A stretch of 64,000 nucleotides of DNA from an uncultured Christensenella sp. (GCA_910586365.1 CAJUGP010000001.1:1-64000); one strand, 5' to 3'. Shown: positions 42,820 through 51,309, counted from the stretch's first letter. Translations and numbers: made by a program. The notes: generated from the sequence alone by a model not told the origin.

Positions 42820-43605
42820 TTACGCCTGATCCGCCGCGTTCAAATCGTATAAATATTTCAACCCGTCTAACGTGAGCAGTTTATCGATCACGTTAATGCA
42901 ACGCGTTTCCCGCGCGATCGTTTCGGAAAATCCGCCCGTCGCCACCGTAACGAGTTCGTCCGTTCCAAGCTCCTTTCGGATACGCTTGACGATATATTCC
43001 ACCAACCCCACGAACCCGAACACGATGCCCGCCTGCATATTGGTAACGGTGTTGGTTGCGATCACGCTTTTGGGTGCTTCGATCTCCACGCGCGGCAGTT
43101 TCGCCGTGCCGCTCACGAGCGAATCGAGCGACCCGCGAATGCCGGGCGCGATCACGCCGCCGATAAATTCGCCCTTGTCGTTGATAATGTTAAAGGTCGT
43201 CGCCGTACCGAAATCGATGACGACGAGGGGCGCGCCCTTGAAATACTTTTTGATGGCGGAAACGTTGTTGACGATGCGATCCGCCCCCACCTCGCGCGCA
43301 TTGTCCGCCCGCATCTTCAAGCCCGTTTTCAGCCCCGGTTCTATTTTATAAGGTTTGATGCCCAAATATACTTTGAGCATATGTTCGATTGTATAATCGA
43401 GCGACGGCACGACGGACGAAAAGATCCCGCCCGTGATCGCGCCTTTTTGCACACCGTTCGTAGACAGCATGGCGGAAAGCGTGACGCCGTATTCATCGGA
43501 AGTCCGTTTTAAGTCGGTTGCAACGCGAAAGGAAAATTTTAACCCCTCTTCGCCGTAAACCGCATATTTTATATTGGTATTCCCGATATCGATGCAGATG
43601 ATCAT
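42820..43605 (-). CDS. coaX: Type III pantothenate kinase
   Basis: First step of coenzyme A synthesis from pantothenate, 261 residues. Actin-like ATPase elements: N-terminal IDIGNTNIKYAVY, GADRIVNNVSA, VIDFGTATTFNI, GGVIAPGIRGS. Type III enzymes are not feedback inhibited by CoA. Starts overlapping the upstream S-component gene by four bases (ATGA), so pantothenate import and phosphorylation are coupled. Confidence 0.95.
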   Translation of the reverse strand: MIICIDIGNTNIKYAVYGEEGLKFSFRVATDLKRTSDEYGVTLSAMLSTNGVQKGAITGGIFSSVVPSLDYTIEHMLKVYLGIKPYKIEPGLKTGLKMRADNAREVGADRIVNNVSAIKKYFKGAPLVVIDFGTATTFNIINDKGEFIGGVIAPGIRGSLDSLVSGTAKLPRVEIEAPKSVIATNTVTNMQAGIVFGFVGLVEYIVKRIRKELGTDELVTVATGGFSETIARETRCINVIDKLLTLDGLKYLYDLNAADQA

Positions 43606-44285
43606 GTTTGATTGTCCTTCGCCTGCGGCTGTTCGTCCGCCGCTTTGTTCTCGATGCTCTCTTCCTGCAATGCGACTGCCTTTTTTCTTTTCCCGATTTG
43701 TTTCTCAACGACGAGCACCACGCGGTGAATGGCAGGCGCAAGCACGACGTTTAAGGCAAATTCGATAAAGAAATTAAAGGTCACAATGCTGACGAGAATG
43801 AATACGAAAAGGTTCACCCCTTCCGGATTGATGCTTTGAATGGTATTCGGCATGCAAAGGCAACCGATAATGAACAAAATCGTGTTGACTACGGGAACAA
43901 GCCCTGCCGCTACGAAGGTTGCCGCAAGTTTATTCTTTTTGGCGACGACGCCGTACAGCAACCCCGCCACAGCACCCGCAACGGTCGTTTTGAGAACGCA
44001 GGTGAACGTCGTCACCACGGGACTGCCGTTCCAAATCACCGTGTAAAAAGAAACCGTACCCACGATCACCTGAATGAGCACCACGATGCCGCATGCAAAT
44101 CCGAGCAGCGCGCCGCCCCATAATCCGAACAAAATTGCGCCGAGCGCAATCGGGATCAGCGTAAAATTGAGCTGTACCGGTCCGATCACGATCGTGCCGC
44201 CGACTGCCTGCAACACGATGACGAGCGCGAGTAGAACGCCCAAATAGGCGACGTTCTTAGCCGAAAAGAACTTCTTCTTTTCCAT
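43602..44285 (-). CDS. panT: ECF transporter S component, probably pantothenate-specific
   Basis: A 227-residue protein with about six membrane segments and the S-component pattern (ALGAILFGLWGGALLGFACG). The C-terminus is a hydrophilic tail rich in Gln/Glu/Ala. It requires a shared ECF energising module, not encoded here. Pantothenate specificity is inferred from the overlap with coaX. GGAGG precedes ATG 44285. A leader of about 120 nt lies between promoter and start. Confidence 0.82.
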   Translation of the reverse strand: MEKKKFFSAKNVAYLGVLLALVIVLQAVGGTIVIGPVQLNFTLIPIALGAILFGLWGGALLGFACGIVVLIQVIVGTVSFYTVIWNGSPVVTTFTCVLKTTVAGAVAGLLYGVVAKKNKLAATFVAAGLVPVVNTILFIIGCLCMPNTIQSINPEGVNLFVFILVSIVTFNFFIEFALNVVLAPAIHRVVLVVEKQIGKRKKAVALQEESIENKAADEQPQAKDNQT

Positions 44286-44434
44286 ATGAAATTACCTCCA
44301 TCGGATTCGCTTTCCGCGATATCCGTAGACAAAAATAAGTATTGATCGCCGTTTATCAAGATGAAACCGTTGCCGTATTTCTCTAAAACCGCACGACCTT
44401 CCTTTATTATAGCAAAAGCAAATTCATTTTGCAA
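44286..44434 (-). promoter_or_regulatory. panT promoter and structured leader
   Basis: Minus strand TTGCAA (44434-44429), 17-bp spacer, TATAAT (44411-44406). The leader ends with a stem CGGAT-a-TCGC/GCGA-ATCCG placed directly against the ribosome site TGGAGG. No riboswitch class that I recognise. Confidence 0.55.
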
Positions 44435-44537
44435 CTAAATGACAGGAACATTTTTTGCATGCGGAAACATAATATTTTATAGACAACCGTCAGAGAAACA
44501 AACTTACATACTCTGCGGCGAACAAGGAGGAAAAACT

Positions 44538-44747
44538 ATGAATTGCTTCTTACAAGGCAACAACTGTCTCTGGATACTCATTATCCTGCTCATTCTCGGA
44601 ACGTGCTCGAACGTGTTCAACTCGAGCGTGTTTACGGGTTGCGGGTGGCCCATCGTCGCGGCTTTGGCGTATTGCATGTGCAAAAACGGCACGCTCGGCG
44701 CCATCTTCGGAAAAGGCTGCGGCTGCGGTTGCGGCTGCAACGGCTAA
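44538..44747 (+). CDS. Small Cys/Gly-rich membrane peptide
   Basis: A 69-residue protein with one or two hydrophobic segments (LWILIILLILGTC and GWPIVAALAYCMC) and a C-terminus GKGCGCGCGCNG. Short clostridial high-cysteine proteins have this build; function unknown, possibly metal or redox related. AAGGAGG stands six bases before ATG. Single gene ending at a strong terminator. Confidence 0.8.
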   Translation: MNCFLQGNNCLWILIILLILGTCSNVFNSSVFTGCGWPIVAALAYCMCKNGTLGAIFGKGCGCGCGCNG

Positions 44748-44765
44748 GCTTAGCCGTTCGCGAAG

Positions 44766-44800
44766 AAAAGCCCTTGTCTGTTTCAGACAAGGGCTCTTTT
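44766..44800. terminator. Bidirectional intrinsic terminator
   Basis: Stem AAGCCCTTGTCTG/CAGACAAGGGCTC between the Cys-rich gene and the converging nudix gene. Confidence 0.9.
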
Positions 44801-45330
44801 CACGCTTTCATGCGCGCGTATCGGTATAAAGCGACAATGGTTTTCGCGTCGCGGATCTTATCCTCTTCGATCAATTTCAGCGCTTCCTCTACGGGTAGAT
44901 AAACGACGTTCAGAAATTCCCCTTCGTCGAGATGCGCCTCGCCTTCCGTCACGTTCACGGCATAATAGATATAAATTTTTTCGTTATCGTAACCGGGCGT
45001 CGGGTAGAGCACGTGCCAAAGATCCAACCGCTCGGCAAGCAGCCCCGTTTCTTCCGAGAGTTCCCGCGCGGCGCACGTTTCGGGGCGTTCCCCCTCGTTG
45101 ATTTTTCCCGCGGGGATTTCGAGCAATTCTTCGCCGTAAGCGTAGCGGAACTGTTTTACGAGCGCAACGCGCCCTTCCTTTACGCACAGCACGCACGCCC
45201 CGCCCGTATGCTCGACCACCTCGCGCTTGCACGGCTTGCCGTCGGGAAGCACGGCGTCGTCGCAGCGCAGCGAAACGATTTTTCCGCGGTATATGTAATT
45301 CTTGTTGACGGTTTTTTCGGTCAAATCCAT
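44800..45330 (-). CDS. nudF: ADP-ribose pyrophosphatase (Nudix)
   Basis: A 176-residue Nudix hydrolase. The box GKINEGERPETCAARELSEE and following TG fits the pattern GX5EX7REUXEEXGU, and Pro-Gly in PTPGYDNEKIY suits ADP-ribose pyrophosphatases. It probably removes ADP-ribose and related nucleotides. It diverges from the HPr-like gene. Confidence 0.92.
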   Translation of the reverse strand: MDLTEKTVNKNYIYRGKIVSLRCDDAVLPDGKPCKREVVEHTGGACVLCVKEGRVALVKQFRYAYGEELLEIPAGKINEGERPETCAARELSEETGLLAERLDLWHVLYPTPGYDNEKIYIYYAVNVTEGEAHLDEGEFLNVVYLPVEEALKLIEEDKIRDAKTIVALYRYARMKA

Positions 45331-45410
45331 AAAACTGCCCTACCTTTTCCGTAATAATTATCATTATAGCACAAAAAGTTAAAAATGTTGAATAAATTTC
45401 GGGAAATATC

Positions 45411-45439
45411 TTGATTTTCTTCTTGATTTTGAGTATAAT
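45411..45439 (+). promoter_or_regulatory. Promoter of the HPr-like gene
   Basis: TTGATT (45411-45416), 17-bp spacer, TATAAT (45434-45439). Confidence 0.75.
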
Positions 45440-45472
45440 GTTTGCAATTATGATTTTAGGAGGATTCCTTAA

Positions 45473-45700
45473 ATGAAGTCACTTACGATCTCGCTCGAAG
45501 TAGCACAAAGAGTCAAAGAGTTTGTTGCAATTACCCAAAACTGCGAATGTGAAATTTTGCTCAAAAGCGGCAAATACGTCGTGGACGCGAAATCCATTCT
45601 CGGTATTTTCAGCCTTGATTTATCCAAACCTCTCACGGTTGAAATTTACAGCGACGACTGCGCCGACCTGCTTGCCAAGCTGAAAAAATTCTCGGCGTAA
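45473..45700 (+). CDS. HPr-like protein without the active-site histidine
   Basis: A 75-residue protein of HPr size. The Ser-46 region is kept (VDAKSILGIFSLDLSKPLTVEI), but the N-terminal GxHARPA motif with the phosphorylatable His is replaced by VAQRVKEFVAITQNC. It therefore cannot pass phosphate from enzyme I like HPr; a regulatory or structural role is possible. AGGAGG precedes ATG by nine bases. Similar degenerate HPr proteins exist in other Clostridia. Confidence 0.8.
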   Translation: MKSLTISLEVAQRVKEFVAITQNCECEILLKSGKYVVDAKSILGIFSLDLSKPLTVEIYSDDCADLLAKLKKFSA

Positions 45701-45726
45701 ACGCCTGCTTCGGCAAATATGCGACA

Positions 45727-45760
45727 AAGCCGCTTCGAGTGACTCAAGCGGCTTATTCCT
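45727..45760 (+). terminator. Hairpin after the HPr-like gene, weak terminator
   Basis: Stem AAGCCGCTT/AAGCGGCTT with inner GAGT/ACTC; the tail ATTCCTTTC has few T, so some readthrough into the next gene is likely. Confidence 0.55.
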
Positions 45761-45790
45761 TTCTCACCGTGTTGCGAACAAGAGGGCTTT

Positions 45791-46315
45791 ATGCAGGTTA
45801 AAGGCGAAACGTCGGTCAACAAATTAATCATGCTTTTCGTCTTTGACAAAATGGAGAGCGCCATTTCCGAACGGATTTTGGTCGATATTTGCTCTTCGTC
45901 GAACGAATGGCTCAATTATATGGACTGCGTCGGACTGATTCCGACGCTCATTTCCGACGGTTTTATCTGCGAAATCGCCACGAGCGAAGACCCTCTTTAC
46001 ACGATCACGCCCGAAGGCAGAGAAACGCTTGCCAATTTCTATATCAATATCTCGCGCAGTCTGCGGGAAGACATCTCGAAATTCATCAAGAAAAACAGCT
46101 CGCGTTTTCGCATCAAACAGGATTGCAAATCCGATTACTACCAAAATAAAGACGGCACGTATACCGTATTTTTGAAAATTCTTGCCCCCGTTCAGCCTAT
46201 GTTGGAGCTGAAATTCGTGGTACCGGATAAAAAAACCGCAAACGTGATCTATAAAAAATGGGAAGATAAGGCTTTGGAGCTTTATTCCGTCGTTTATGAA
46301 ACACTTGCAGATTAA
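45791..46315 (+). CDS. DUF4364-family protein
   Basis: A 174-residue protein matching the clostridial DUF4364 layout: an N-terminal winged-helix-like part (NKLIMLFVFDKMES, LISDGFICEIATSEDPLYTI, TPEGRETLANF) followed by a beta-rich part (YYQNKDGTYTVFLKIL). The fold suggests a DNA-binding or regulatory role, unproven. AGAGGG precedes ATG 45791. Followed closely by the TSCPD gene. Confidence 0.82.
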   Translation: MQVKGETSVNKLIMLFVFDKMESAISERILVDICSSSNEWLNYMDCVGLIPTLISDGFICEIATSEDPLYTITPEGRETLANFYINISRSLREDISKFIKKNSSRFRIKQDCKSDYYQNKDGTYTVFLKILAPVQPMLELKFVVPDKKTANVIYKKWEDKALELYSVVYETLAD

Positions 46316-46327
46316 AGAGGATACATT

Positions 46328-46576
46328 ATGATTACCTATTCGACAAACGGAACTTGCAGCAAACAGATCATTTTCGATTTAGATTCGGAAAACAAGATTC
46401 ACAACGTGAAATTTATCGGCGGATGCAGCGGCAATCTGCAAGGGATCAGCCGCCTGGTCGAAGGAAAAACGCCCGACGAGGTCGTTCCCCTTCTCAAAGG
46501 CATTCGCTGCCGCATGAACACGTCGTGCCCCGATCAGCTTGCCAAAGCCCTTACGCCCTATCTGAAAAACGAATAA
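46328..46576 (+). CDS. TSCPD-domain protein
   Basis: An 82-residue protein of the small TSCPD family (TIGR03905 type). The NGTCSKQIIFD start, FIGGCSGNLQGI and NTSCPDQLAKAL provide the conserved Cys residues, also seen at the C-terminus of some ribonucleotide reductases. Cys pattern suggests metal binding; function unknown. Thirteen bases after the DUF4364 gene and probably co-transcribed. Confidence 0.85.
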   Translation: MITYSTNGTCSKQIIFDLDSENKIHNVKFIGGCSGNLQGISRLVEGKTPDEVVPLLKGIRCRMNTSCPDQLAKALTPYLKNE

Positions 46577-46578
46577 CG

Positions 46579-46608
46579 AAAACCGCGCTTTGAAAGCGCG
46601 GTTTTTTT
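46579..46608. terminator. Bidirectional intrinsic terminator
   Basis: Stem AAACCGCGCTT/AAGCGCGGTTT between the TSCPD gene and converging sdaA. Confidence 0.9.
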
Positions 46609-47800
46609 AACAGACCCGATAGCTTGCGGCAAGCCCCCCTTCGCTCGTTTCGCGGTAACGTTCGTTGAGGTCCTTGCCTGTTTTATACATCGTTTCCACA
46701 ATGAGATCGAAGGAAATTTTGCGCGTGCCGCGCAGGATTTTGGCGATCGCCGCGCTGTCGAGCGCGCGCAAAGCGGCAACGGCGTTGCGCTCGATGCAGG
46801 GTATTTGCACATAGCCGTGTACGGGATCGCAGGTCAAGCCGAGTTGGTGTTCGAGCGCGATTTCCGCGGCGTATTCGATTTCTTCCGACGAAGCACCGAA
46901 CAGCGCGCAGACCGCCGCGGCAGCCATCGCCGTCGCCGAACCGATTTCCGCCTGACAGCCCGCTTCCGCGCCGCTGACCGAAGCGTTTGTTTTGATGACG
47001 TTGCCCACCATGCCCGCCACCGCAAGCGCGTCGAGAATGTTCTCCTCGCAAAAGCCTTCGCGCTCTTTCAGATAATACAGCACGGCGGGCAGCACGCCGC
47101 ACGCGCCGCAGGTGGGCGCCGTGACGACCGTTCCGCCGCAGGCATTTTCCTCCGCCGACGCGAACGCATACGAAGCGATCAGTCTTTTTTCGCGTTCTTC
47201 GGGTGTTTCTCCCGCGACGGGCGTATACAGCTTTTGGGCTTTGCGCAGCACTTGCAAATCGCCCGGCAGCACACCGTCGCACGCCAAACCGCGCCCGATC
47301 GCCTCTTGCATGGTATGCCATACGGCGCGCAGATTTTCGCGCATTCCCTCGCCCTCGAACGTGTAAACGGCGCTGCATAGCGGCGCGCCGTTCCGATCGC
47401 AATAATCGCGCCATTCGGCGAAATTCGCAAACGGATATACGTCCTTTTCTTCCTCTTTTTCGCCCGCGACGCAGATATTTCCCCCGCCGATCGAGAGATA
47501 GCGGACCGAACCGCATTCTTTTCCCTCTTTCAGCGCCGAAAAATCCATCGTATTCGGATGAACCTGCCGCGTTTTTTTATCGAACACGACGCGCGTGCGT
47601 TCCCTGCCGAGCACGGAATACACCGCTTCGTCGGTCAAATGCCCCTTTCCCGTCAGCGCAAGCGAACCGTAAAGCACGATGCAAAATTCATCCGCCTGCG
47701 GAAACCGCCTTAAAAAATCGGCGGCGGCGCGTTCGGGTCCGATCGAATGAGAACTCGAAGGTCCCCTTCCCGTGCGGTACACACTCAGCAAAGATTTCAA
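46607..47800 (-). CDS. sdaA: L-serine dehydratase, iron-sulfur type, single chain
   Basis: Deaminates L-serine to pyruvate and ammonia with a 4Fe-4S cluster, 397 residues. Both halves are in one chain: the beta-type part (RTGRGPSSSHSIGPERA) and the alpha-type part with cluster Cys in APTCGACG, AEAGCQAEIG and GLTCDPVHG. The start is TTG 47800, supported by AAGGAGAG five bases upstream. Oxygen-sensitive enzyme, consistent with an anaerobe. Confidence 0.94.
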   Translation of the reverse strand: MKSLLSVYRTGRGPSSSHSIGPERAAADFLRRFPQADEFCIVLYGSLALTGKGHLTDEAVYSVLGRERTRVVFDKKTRQVHPNTMDFSALKEGKECGSVRYLSIGGGNICVAGEKEEEKDVYPFANFAEWRDYCDRNGAPLCSAVYTFEGEGMRENLRAVWHTMQEAIGRGLACDGVLPGDLQVLRKAQKLYTPVAGETPEEREKRLIASYAFASAEENACGGTVVTAPTCGACGVLPAVLYYLKEREGFCEENILDALAVAGMVGNVIKTNASVSGAEAGCQAEIGSATAMAAAAVCALFGASSEEIEYAAEIALEHQLGLTCDPVHGYVQIPCIERNAVAALRALDSAAIAKILRGTRKISFDLIVETMYKTGKDLNERYRETSEGGLAASYRVC

Positions 47801-47850
47801 ATTTTCTCTCCTTACGATATTTTTCGGAAATTACGCATACTGAAAGCGGT

Positions 47851-48150
47851 ATGATATTCCTCTACGTTCTACTCACGGTATATATTCTTGCGATCAATTT
47901 TTACTCTTTCCGCCTGTTGAAAACCCAACAGGAAGCTTGGGACGGCGGCGAAAAGATCGGTAAAAACGACGGAAAACTGATTTTGGCGGCGTTGCTCGGC
48001 GGCGCGACTGCGATTTACGTTACCATGTTTATTCTGCGATTCCGTTTGAGCAATCTACTGTTCATGATTTTAATGCCGCTTATCGCGGTCGTGAATTTTT
48101 ACTGCTTCTTTTTGGGATTCCGCGGAATCTACTATTTTACTATAATTTGA
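47851..48150 (+). CDS. Small membrane protein, DUF1294-like
   Basis: A 99-residue protein with about three membrane segments. The pattern N-terminal YILAINFYSFRLL, then DGKLILAALLGGATAIYVTMF and a C-terminal hydrophobic helix resembles DUF1294, though the central basic residues of that family are missing. The ribosome site is weak. Its stop overlaps the converging HAD gene by 11 bases. Confidence 0.6.
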   Translation: MIFLYVLLTVYILAINFYSFRLLKTQQEAWDGGEKIGKNDGKLILAALLGGATAIYVTMFILRFRLSNLLFMILMPLIAVVNFYCFFLGFRGIYYFTII

Positions 48151-48973
48151 AGCGCTCGGCAAGAAATTTGGCAACGCCGTCTTCCTCGCAATAGCCGATC
48201 ACGCCCGTCGCTTTTTCTTTCAACCAGCCGTCTGCGTTCATCACGGCATATTTTTCGTCGCACACGTCGAACATATCCGAATCGTTGGACGTATCGCCGA
48301 AGCAGACGACCCTGTCGCAGCCGAGACGGCTGCGCAAAAAGGAAACGGCGTTCGCTTTCGTCGCGCTGCGCGGAGAAATCTCCATCCAAAAATCGTTCTG
48401 ATAGGTTTCCTGATGAAAAATACAGATAAAACGGGTGTCGAGTTTGAGATCGTTCCAAGCCCGTTCAAGCTGTTCGCGCGGTCCGATGCACTTGAAATAA
48501 AACACGTTGCAATCGAGCAAAGCGCATTCGTCCGCGGCGGGGCAAAGCCGCAAATCGTTGCGGCGGCGTTCGAGATAACGTTTCATGCCGTAGCTTTCGC
48601 ACCCCGCGTGCCAGCGCAGCGTTTCACGCTCCTGCGACGCACCGAATACGAACGGCTTGATTCCGTATTCTTCCAACACCCGTAACACGTATCCCTTTTC
48701 TTCCGCAGAAAAAAGAACGGAGCGCAGCACCTCGCGCGAGGAAGGATTATAAATCAAACCGCCGTTATACAGAATAACGGGCGCGTTGATATGCAGCGCG
48801 GCGGTCGCGTTTTTCGCGCTGACGACCGAACGCGCCGTGGCGTAAGTAAAGAGCAACCCCCTTTCGATCAGGGCGTTGAGCAGTTGCGCGCTGTAAGGCG
48901 AAACCGTTTCGTATTTTGTGAGAAGCGTACCGTCGAGGTCGCTGACGAAAAGTGTTTTTTGCGTTTCCATCAT
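48140..48973 (-). CDS. HAD-superfamily (Cof-type) phosphatase
   Basis: A 277-residue class IIB HAD phosphatase. Motif I is FVSDLDGTLL, motif II lies in TYATAR, and motifs III/IV are KANAVSFL and CFGDTSNDSDMF. Cof-type enzymes dephosphorylate sugar or cofactor phosphates; the exact substrate is unknown. Two adjacent ATG codons open the frame, without a ribosome site; TACTAT lies six bases upstream, so a leaderless start is possible but the -35 is poor. Confidence 0.9.
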   Translation of the reverse strand: MMETQKTLFVSDLDGTLLTKYETVSPYSAQLLNALIERGLLFTYATARSVVSAKNATAALHINAPVILYNGGLIYNPSSREVLRSVLFSAEEKGYVLRVLEEYGIKPFVFGASQERETLRWHAGCESYGMKRYLERRRNDLRLCPAADECALLDCNVFYFKCIGPREQLERAWNDLKLDTRFICIFHQETYQNDFWMEISPRSATKANAVSFLRSRLGCDRVVCFGDTSNDSDMFDVCDEKYAVMNADGWLKEKATGVIGYCEEDGVAKFLAERFKL

Positions 48974-49169
48974 AATATAATAGTATTCAGAATTGCAGAA
49001 TTACCACCCTTTTAACGTAGCATATTATATCATAATAGCCATTGAAAGCATACAAATTTTATCAAACATTTTGAAAAAAACATGTAAAATGTGAATATTT
49101 CACAAAATAAGAGCAAATCGCGCGGCACGCGAAAAATCAAAATCGGAAAAACTATTTTCTTTCAATCGT
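48974..49169. other. AT-rich intergenic stretch
   Basis: About 200 bases between the HAD start and the next promoter. Very AT-rich with scattered TATAAT-like words; I see no ORF, repeat or RNA element that I can support. Confidence 0.5.
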
Positions 49170-49198
49170 TTGACTTCCTTCCGCCGTTCTGCTATAAT
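49170..49198 (+). promoter_or_regulatory. Promoter of the leader ORF / Na-Pi cotransporter unit
   Basis: TTGACT (49170-49175), 17-bp spacer, TATAAT (49193-49198). No other promoter is visible between here and ATG 49377. Confidence 0.75.
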
Positions 49199-49230
49199 AA
49201 TTGCAGAAATCCCCTTCGGAGGACAAGTTT

Positions 49231-49347
49231 TTGAACGTTCGACGACCGCGCAGACGATTGTCAAAACGCATCATCAAACGCATTACGAAAAGACTTTTAC
49301 CGCACGACGCGTTCGGTAAGGGTCTTTCTTTTTTATTGAGTCAATAA
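49231..49347 (+). CDS. Arg/Lys-rich 38-residue leader ORF
   Basis: A short ORF opening with TTG seven bases after GGAGGA. The predicted product is strongly basic (NVRRPRRRLSKRIIKRITKR, then LLPHDAFGKG). The 3' half overlaps an intrinsic terminator, and a transporter gene follows without its own promoter. This is the layout of a transcription-attenuation leader peptide, but a free cationic peptide is also possible. Not previously named as far as I know. Confidence 0.5.
   Translation: MNVRRPRRRLSKRIIKRITKRLLPHDAFGKGLSFLLSQ
49290..49336 (+). terminator. Intrinsic terminator inside the leader, possible attenuator
   Basis: A 13-bp stem AAGACTTTTACCG/CGGTAAGGGTCTT (two G-U pairs), 11-base loop and T-rich tail, located between the only visible promoter and the cotransporter gene. 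Confidence 0.8.
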
Positions 49348-49376
49348 CCGTTCACACGGAACGTTAGGAGTATTTT

Positions 49377-51068
49377 ATGGATGCAGTACAAATCGCAACT
49401 TCGGTGCTTTCGCTTGCGGCGGGCGTGGGAATCTTTCTCATCGCCTGCACGATGATGAGCTCCAACTTAGAATCGTTAGGCAGCAAAAAGCTTAAAAAAC
49501 TGTTTGCGAAAACCTCGAAAAGCAAGTTGGCGGGCGTCGGCGTCGGCGCCGTGACGACGGCGGCGATCCAAAGCTCGAGCGCGACGACGGTCATGGTAAT
49601 CGGTTTCGTCAACGCGGGCATCATGACGTTGGCGCAGGCGGCTACCGTGATCTTCGGCGCCAATATCGGCACGACGATCACGGGTCAGCTCGTGGCGATC
49701 GGTCTGTTCGGCGGAAACAGCGTATCGACTTCGGTCATCTTCTCCGCCTTAGCGGGCATCGGCGCGTTTATCCTTGCGTTTGCGAAAAAGGATATGACGC
49801 GCAAAATAGGCGGTATTTTGGCAGGCTTCGGCATGCTCTTCGTGGGACTTTCGATGATGAGCGGCGCTATGGGAGATTTTGCGGAGCTGGAAGCAATGAA
49901 AAACTTTCTTGCCTTCTTCAAAAACCACTTCCTTCTCGTCTTGATCGGCGCGCTCTTTACCGCACTCGTGCAAAGCTCTTCGGTAACGACTTCCATGGCG
50001 ATCACGATGGTCGTATCGGGACTGATCACGCTCGACCAAGGCATCTATCTTACCATGGGCTCCAACGTCGGAACGTGCGTCACCGCTTTGATCGCAGGAC
50101 TGACAAGCACCAAAAACGCGCAGCGCACCGCCTTGATCCACCTTATTTTCAACGTGAGCGGCGTCGCCGTGTTCATGCTCATCGGCATGTTTCTCGGCTT
50201 CGGAAAGATCGATTTCGGTTTCCTCTTCTCGCGCATGTTCCCCAACGCGCCGCAAATGCAGCTTTCCATGTTCCACACCTTCTTTAACATCGTCACCGTT
50301 GCGATCGTACTGCCTTTGACGGGTCTGCTCGTAAAACTCGTGACGAAAATCGTACCCGATAAAAAGACCGTGCACGCATCGGGAGAACCGCACTTCAAGT
50401 TCGTGGAAGAACACATGACAAAAACGCCCCCGATCGCCGTTCAGCAGATCAAACGCGAAATACTTGCCATGGCGGACACCGCGACGGAAAACTTCCGCCT
50501 TTCCTGCGAAATTGCATGCACGCTGAATTACGGCAAGATCGAAACATTCCGTTCCAACGAAAAACAGCTTGATTTCATCAACAAAGAATTAGCGCGTTTT
50601 ATTGCAGGATTGCTGCAAGCCGATCTCAACGAAACCGACCGCCTGTATTTGACGACGGCGTTCCGCACGCTCACCGACCTTGAACGCGTGGGCGATTATG
50701 CGGAAAATATCGTGGAATACGCCGATAAATTGAAGGAAGCGAATGAATCGTTTTCGGACGACGCGAAAAACGAAATCACCCTGTTGCAACAAACGATCTG
50801 CACGCTTGCGGAAAAAGCCATGACGGCTTACCGCGACCACGATTTTAACGCCCTGCGCGAAGCGTATGAGATCGAGGATGGCGTCGACGGCATGACGGCA
50901 GACATGGCGCGGCGGCACATCAAACGCCTTTCGGACGGACTGTGCACGCCCGACGTCGGCACGCAATATCTTTCCCTATCGACCAACGCCGAACGCGTTG
51001 CCGACCACTATATCAACGTCGGAAAGACCATAAAATCTTACGCAAAACGCCGCGCCGTTAAAAAATAA
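49377..51068 (+). CDS. Na/Pi cotransporter with C-terminal PhoU-like domain
   Basis: A 563-residue membrane protein of the PF02690 (NptA/YjbB) family. The repeated QSSSATT and QSSSVTT motifs mark the two inverted halves of the sodium/phosphate carrier; about eight membrane segments end near residue 320. Residues about 350-550 form helical PhoU-like repeats (YLTTAFRTLTDLERVGDYAENI). Moves phosphate with sodium, often as an exporter in bacteria. TAGGAG precedes ATG 49377. Expression may be limited by the upstream leader terminator. Confidence 0.92.
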   Translation: MDAVQIATSVLSLAAGVGIFLIACTMMSSNLESLGSKKLKKLFAKTSKSKLAGVGVGAVTTAAIQSSSATTVMVIGFVNAGIMTLAQAATVIFGANIGTTITGQLVAIGLFGGNSVSTSVIFSALAGIGAFILAFAKKDMTRKIGGILAGFGMLFVGLSMMSGAMGDFAELEAMKNFLAFFKNHFLLVLIGALFTALVQSSSVTTSMAITMVVSGLITLDQGIYLTMGSNVGTCVTALIAGLTSTKNAQRTALIHLIFNVSGVAVFMLIGMFLGFGKIDFGFLFSRMFPNAPQMQLSMFHTFFNIVTVAIVLPLTGLLVKLVTKIVPDKKTVHASGEPHFKFVEEHMTKTPPIAVQQIKREILAMADTATENFRLSCEIACTLNYGKIETFRSNEKQLDFINKELARFIAGLLQADLNETDRLYLTTAFRTLTDLERVGDYAENIVEYADKLKEANESFSDDAKNEITLLQQTICTLAEKAMTAYRDHDFNALREAYEIEDGVDGMTADMARRHIKRLSDGLCTPDVGTQYLSLSTNAERVADHYINVGKTIKSYAKRRAVKK

Positions 51069-51085
51069 GTCAGTTATTCGCCGAA

Positions 51086-51120
51086 CCTCGGAACGATCGC
51101 CGTTCCGAGGCATTATTTTG
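51086..51120 (+). terminator. Terminator of the Na/Pi cotransporter gene
   Basis: Stem CCTCGGAACG/CGTTCCGAGG with a 5-base loop and tail CATTATTTTG. Confidence 0.75.
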
Positions 51121-51255
51121 TTTACTTCCAAACCTGATATAAAATATCTTTTAAAACCCTTCAGTTTATAAATTCTTGATCGTATCCGCTTTTGAACTTG
51201 ATATTCCCCGATTACCCCGACGGAAACGGCGGCGCGGACGAAAACAGCACAAAAG

Positions 51256-51280
51256 AAAAAGAAACCGAAAACTCGGTTTC
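51256..51280 (-). terminator. Terminator of the tRNA operon
   Basis: Stem GAAACCGA/TCGGTTTC followed on the minus strand by TTTTTCTTTT, downstream of tRNA-Lys(CTT). Confidence 0.85.
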
Positions 51281-51309
51281 TCAATCTGGGTGTTCGTATA
51301 CCCCTGATA

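Noticed and set aside
44186..44434. ORF across the panT leader
   Set aside because: Its start codon region coincides with the promoter -10, so it cannot be translated from that start; no ribosome site for later starts.
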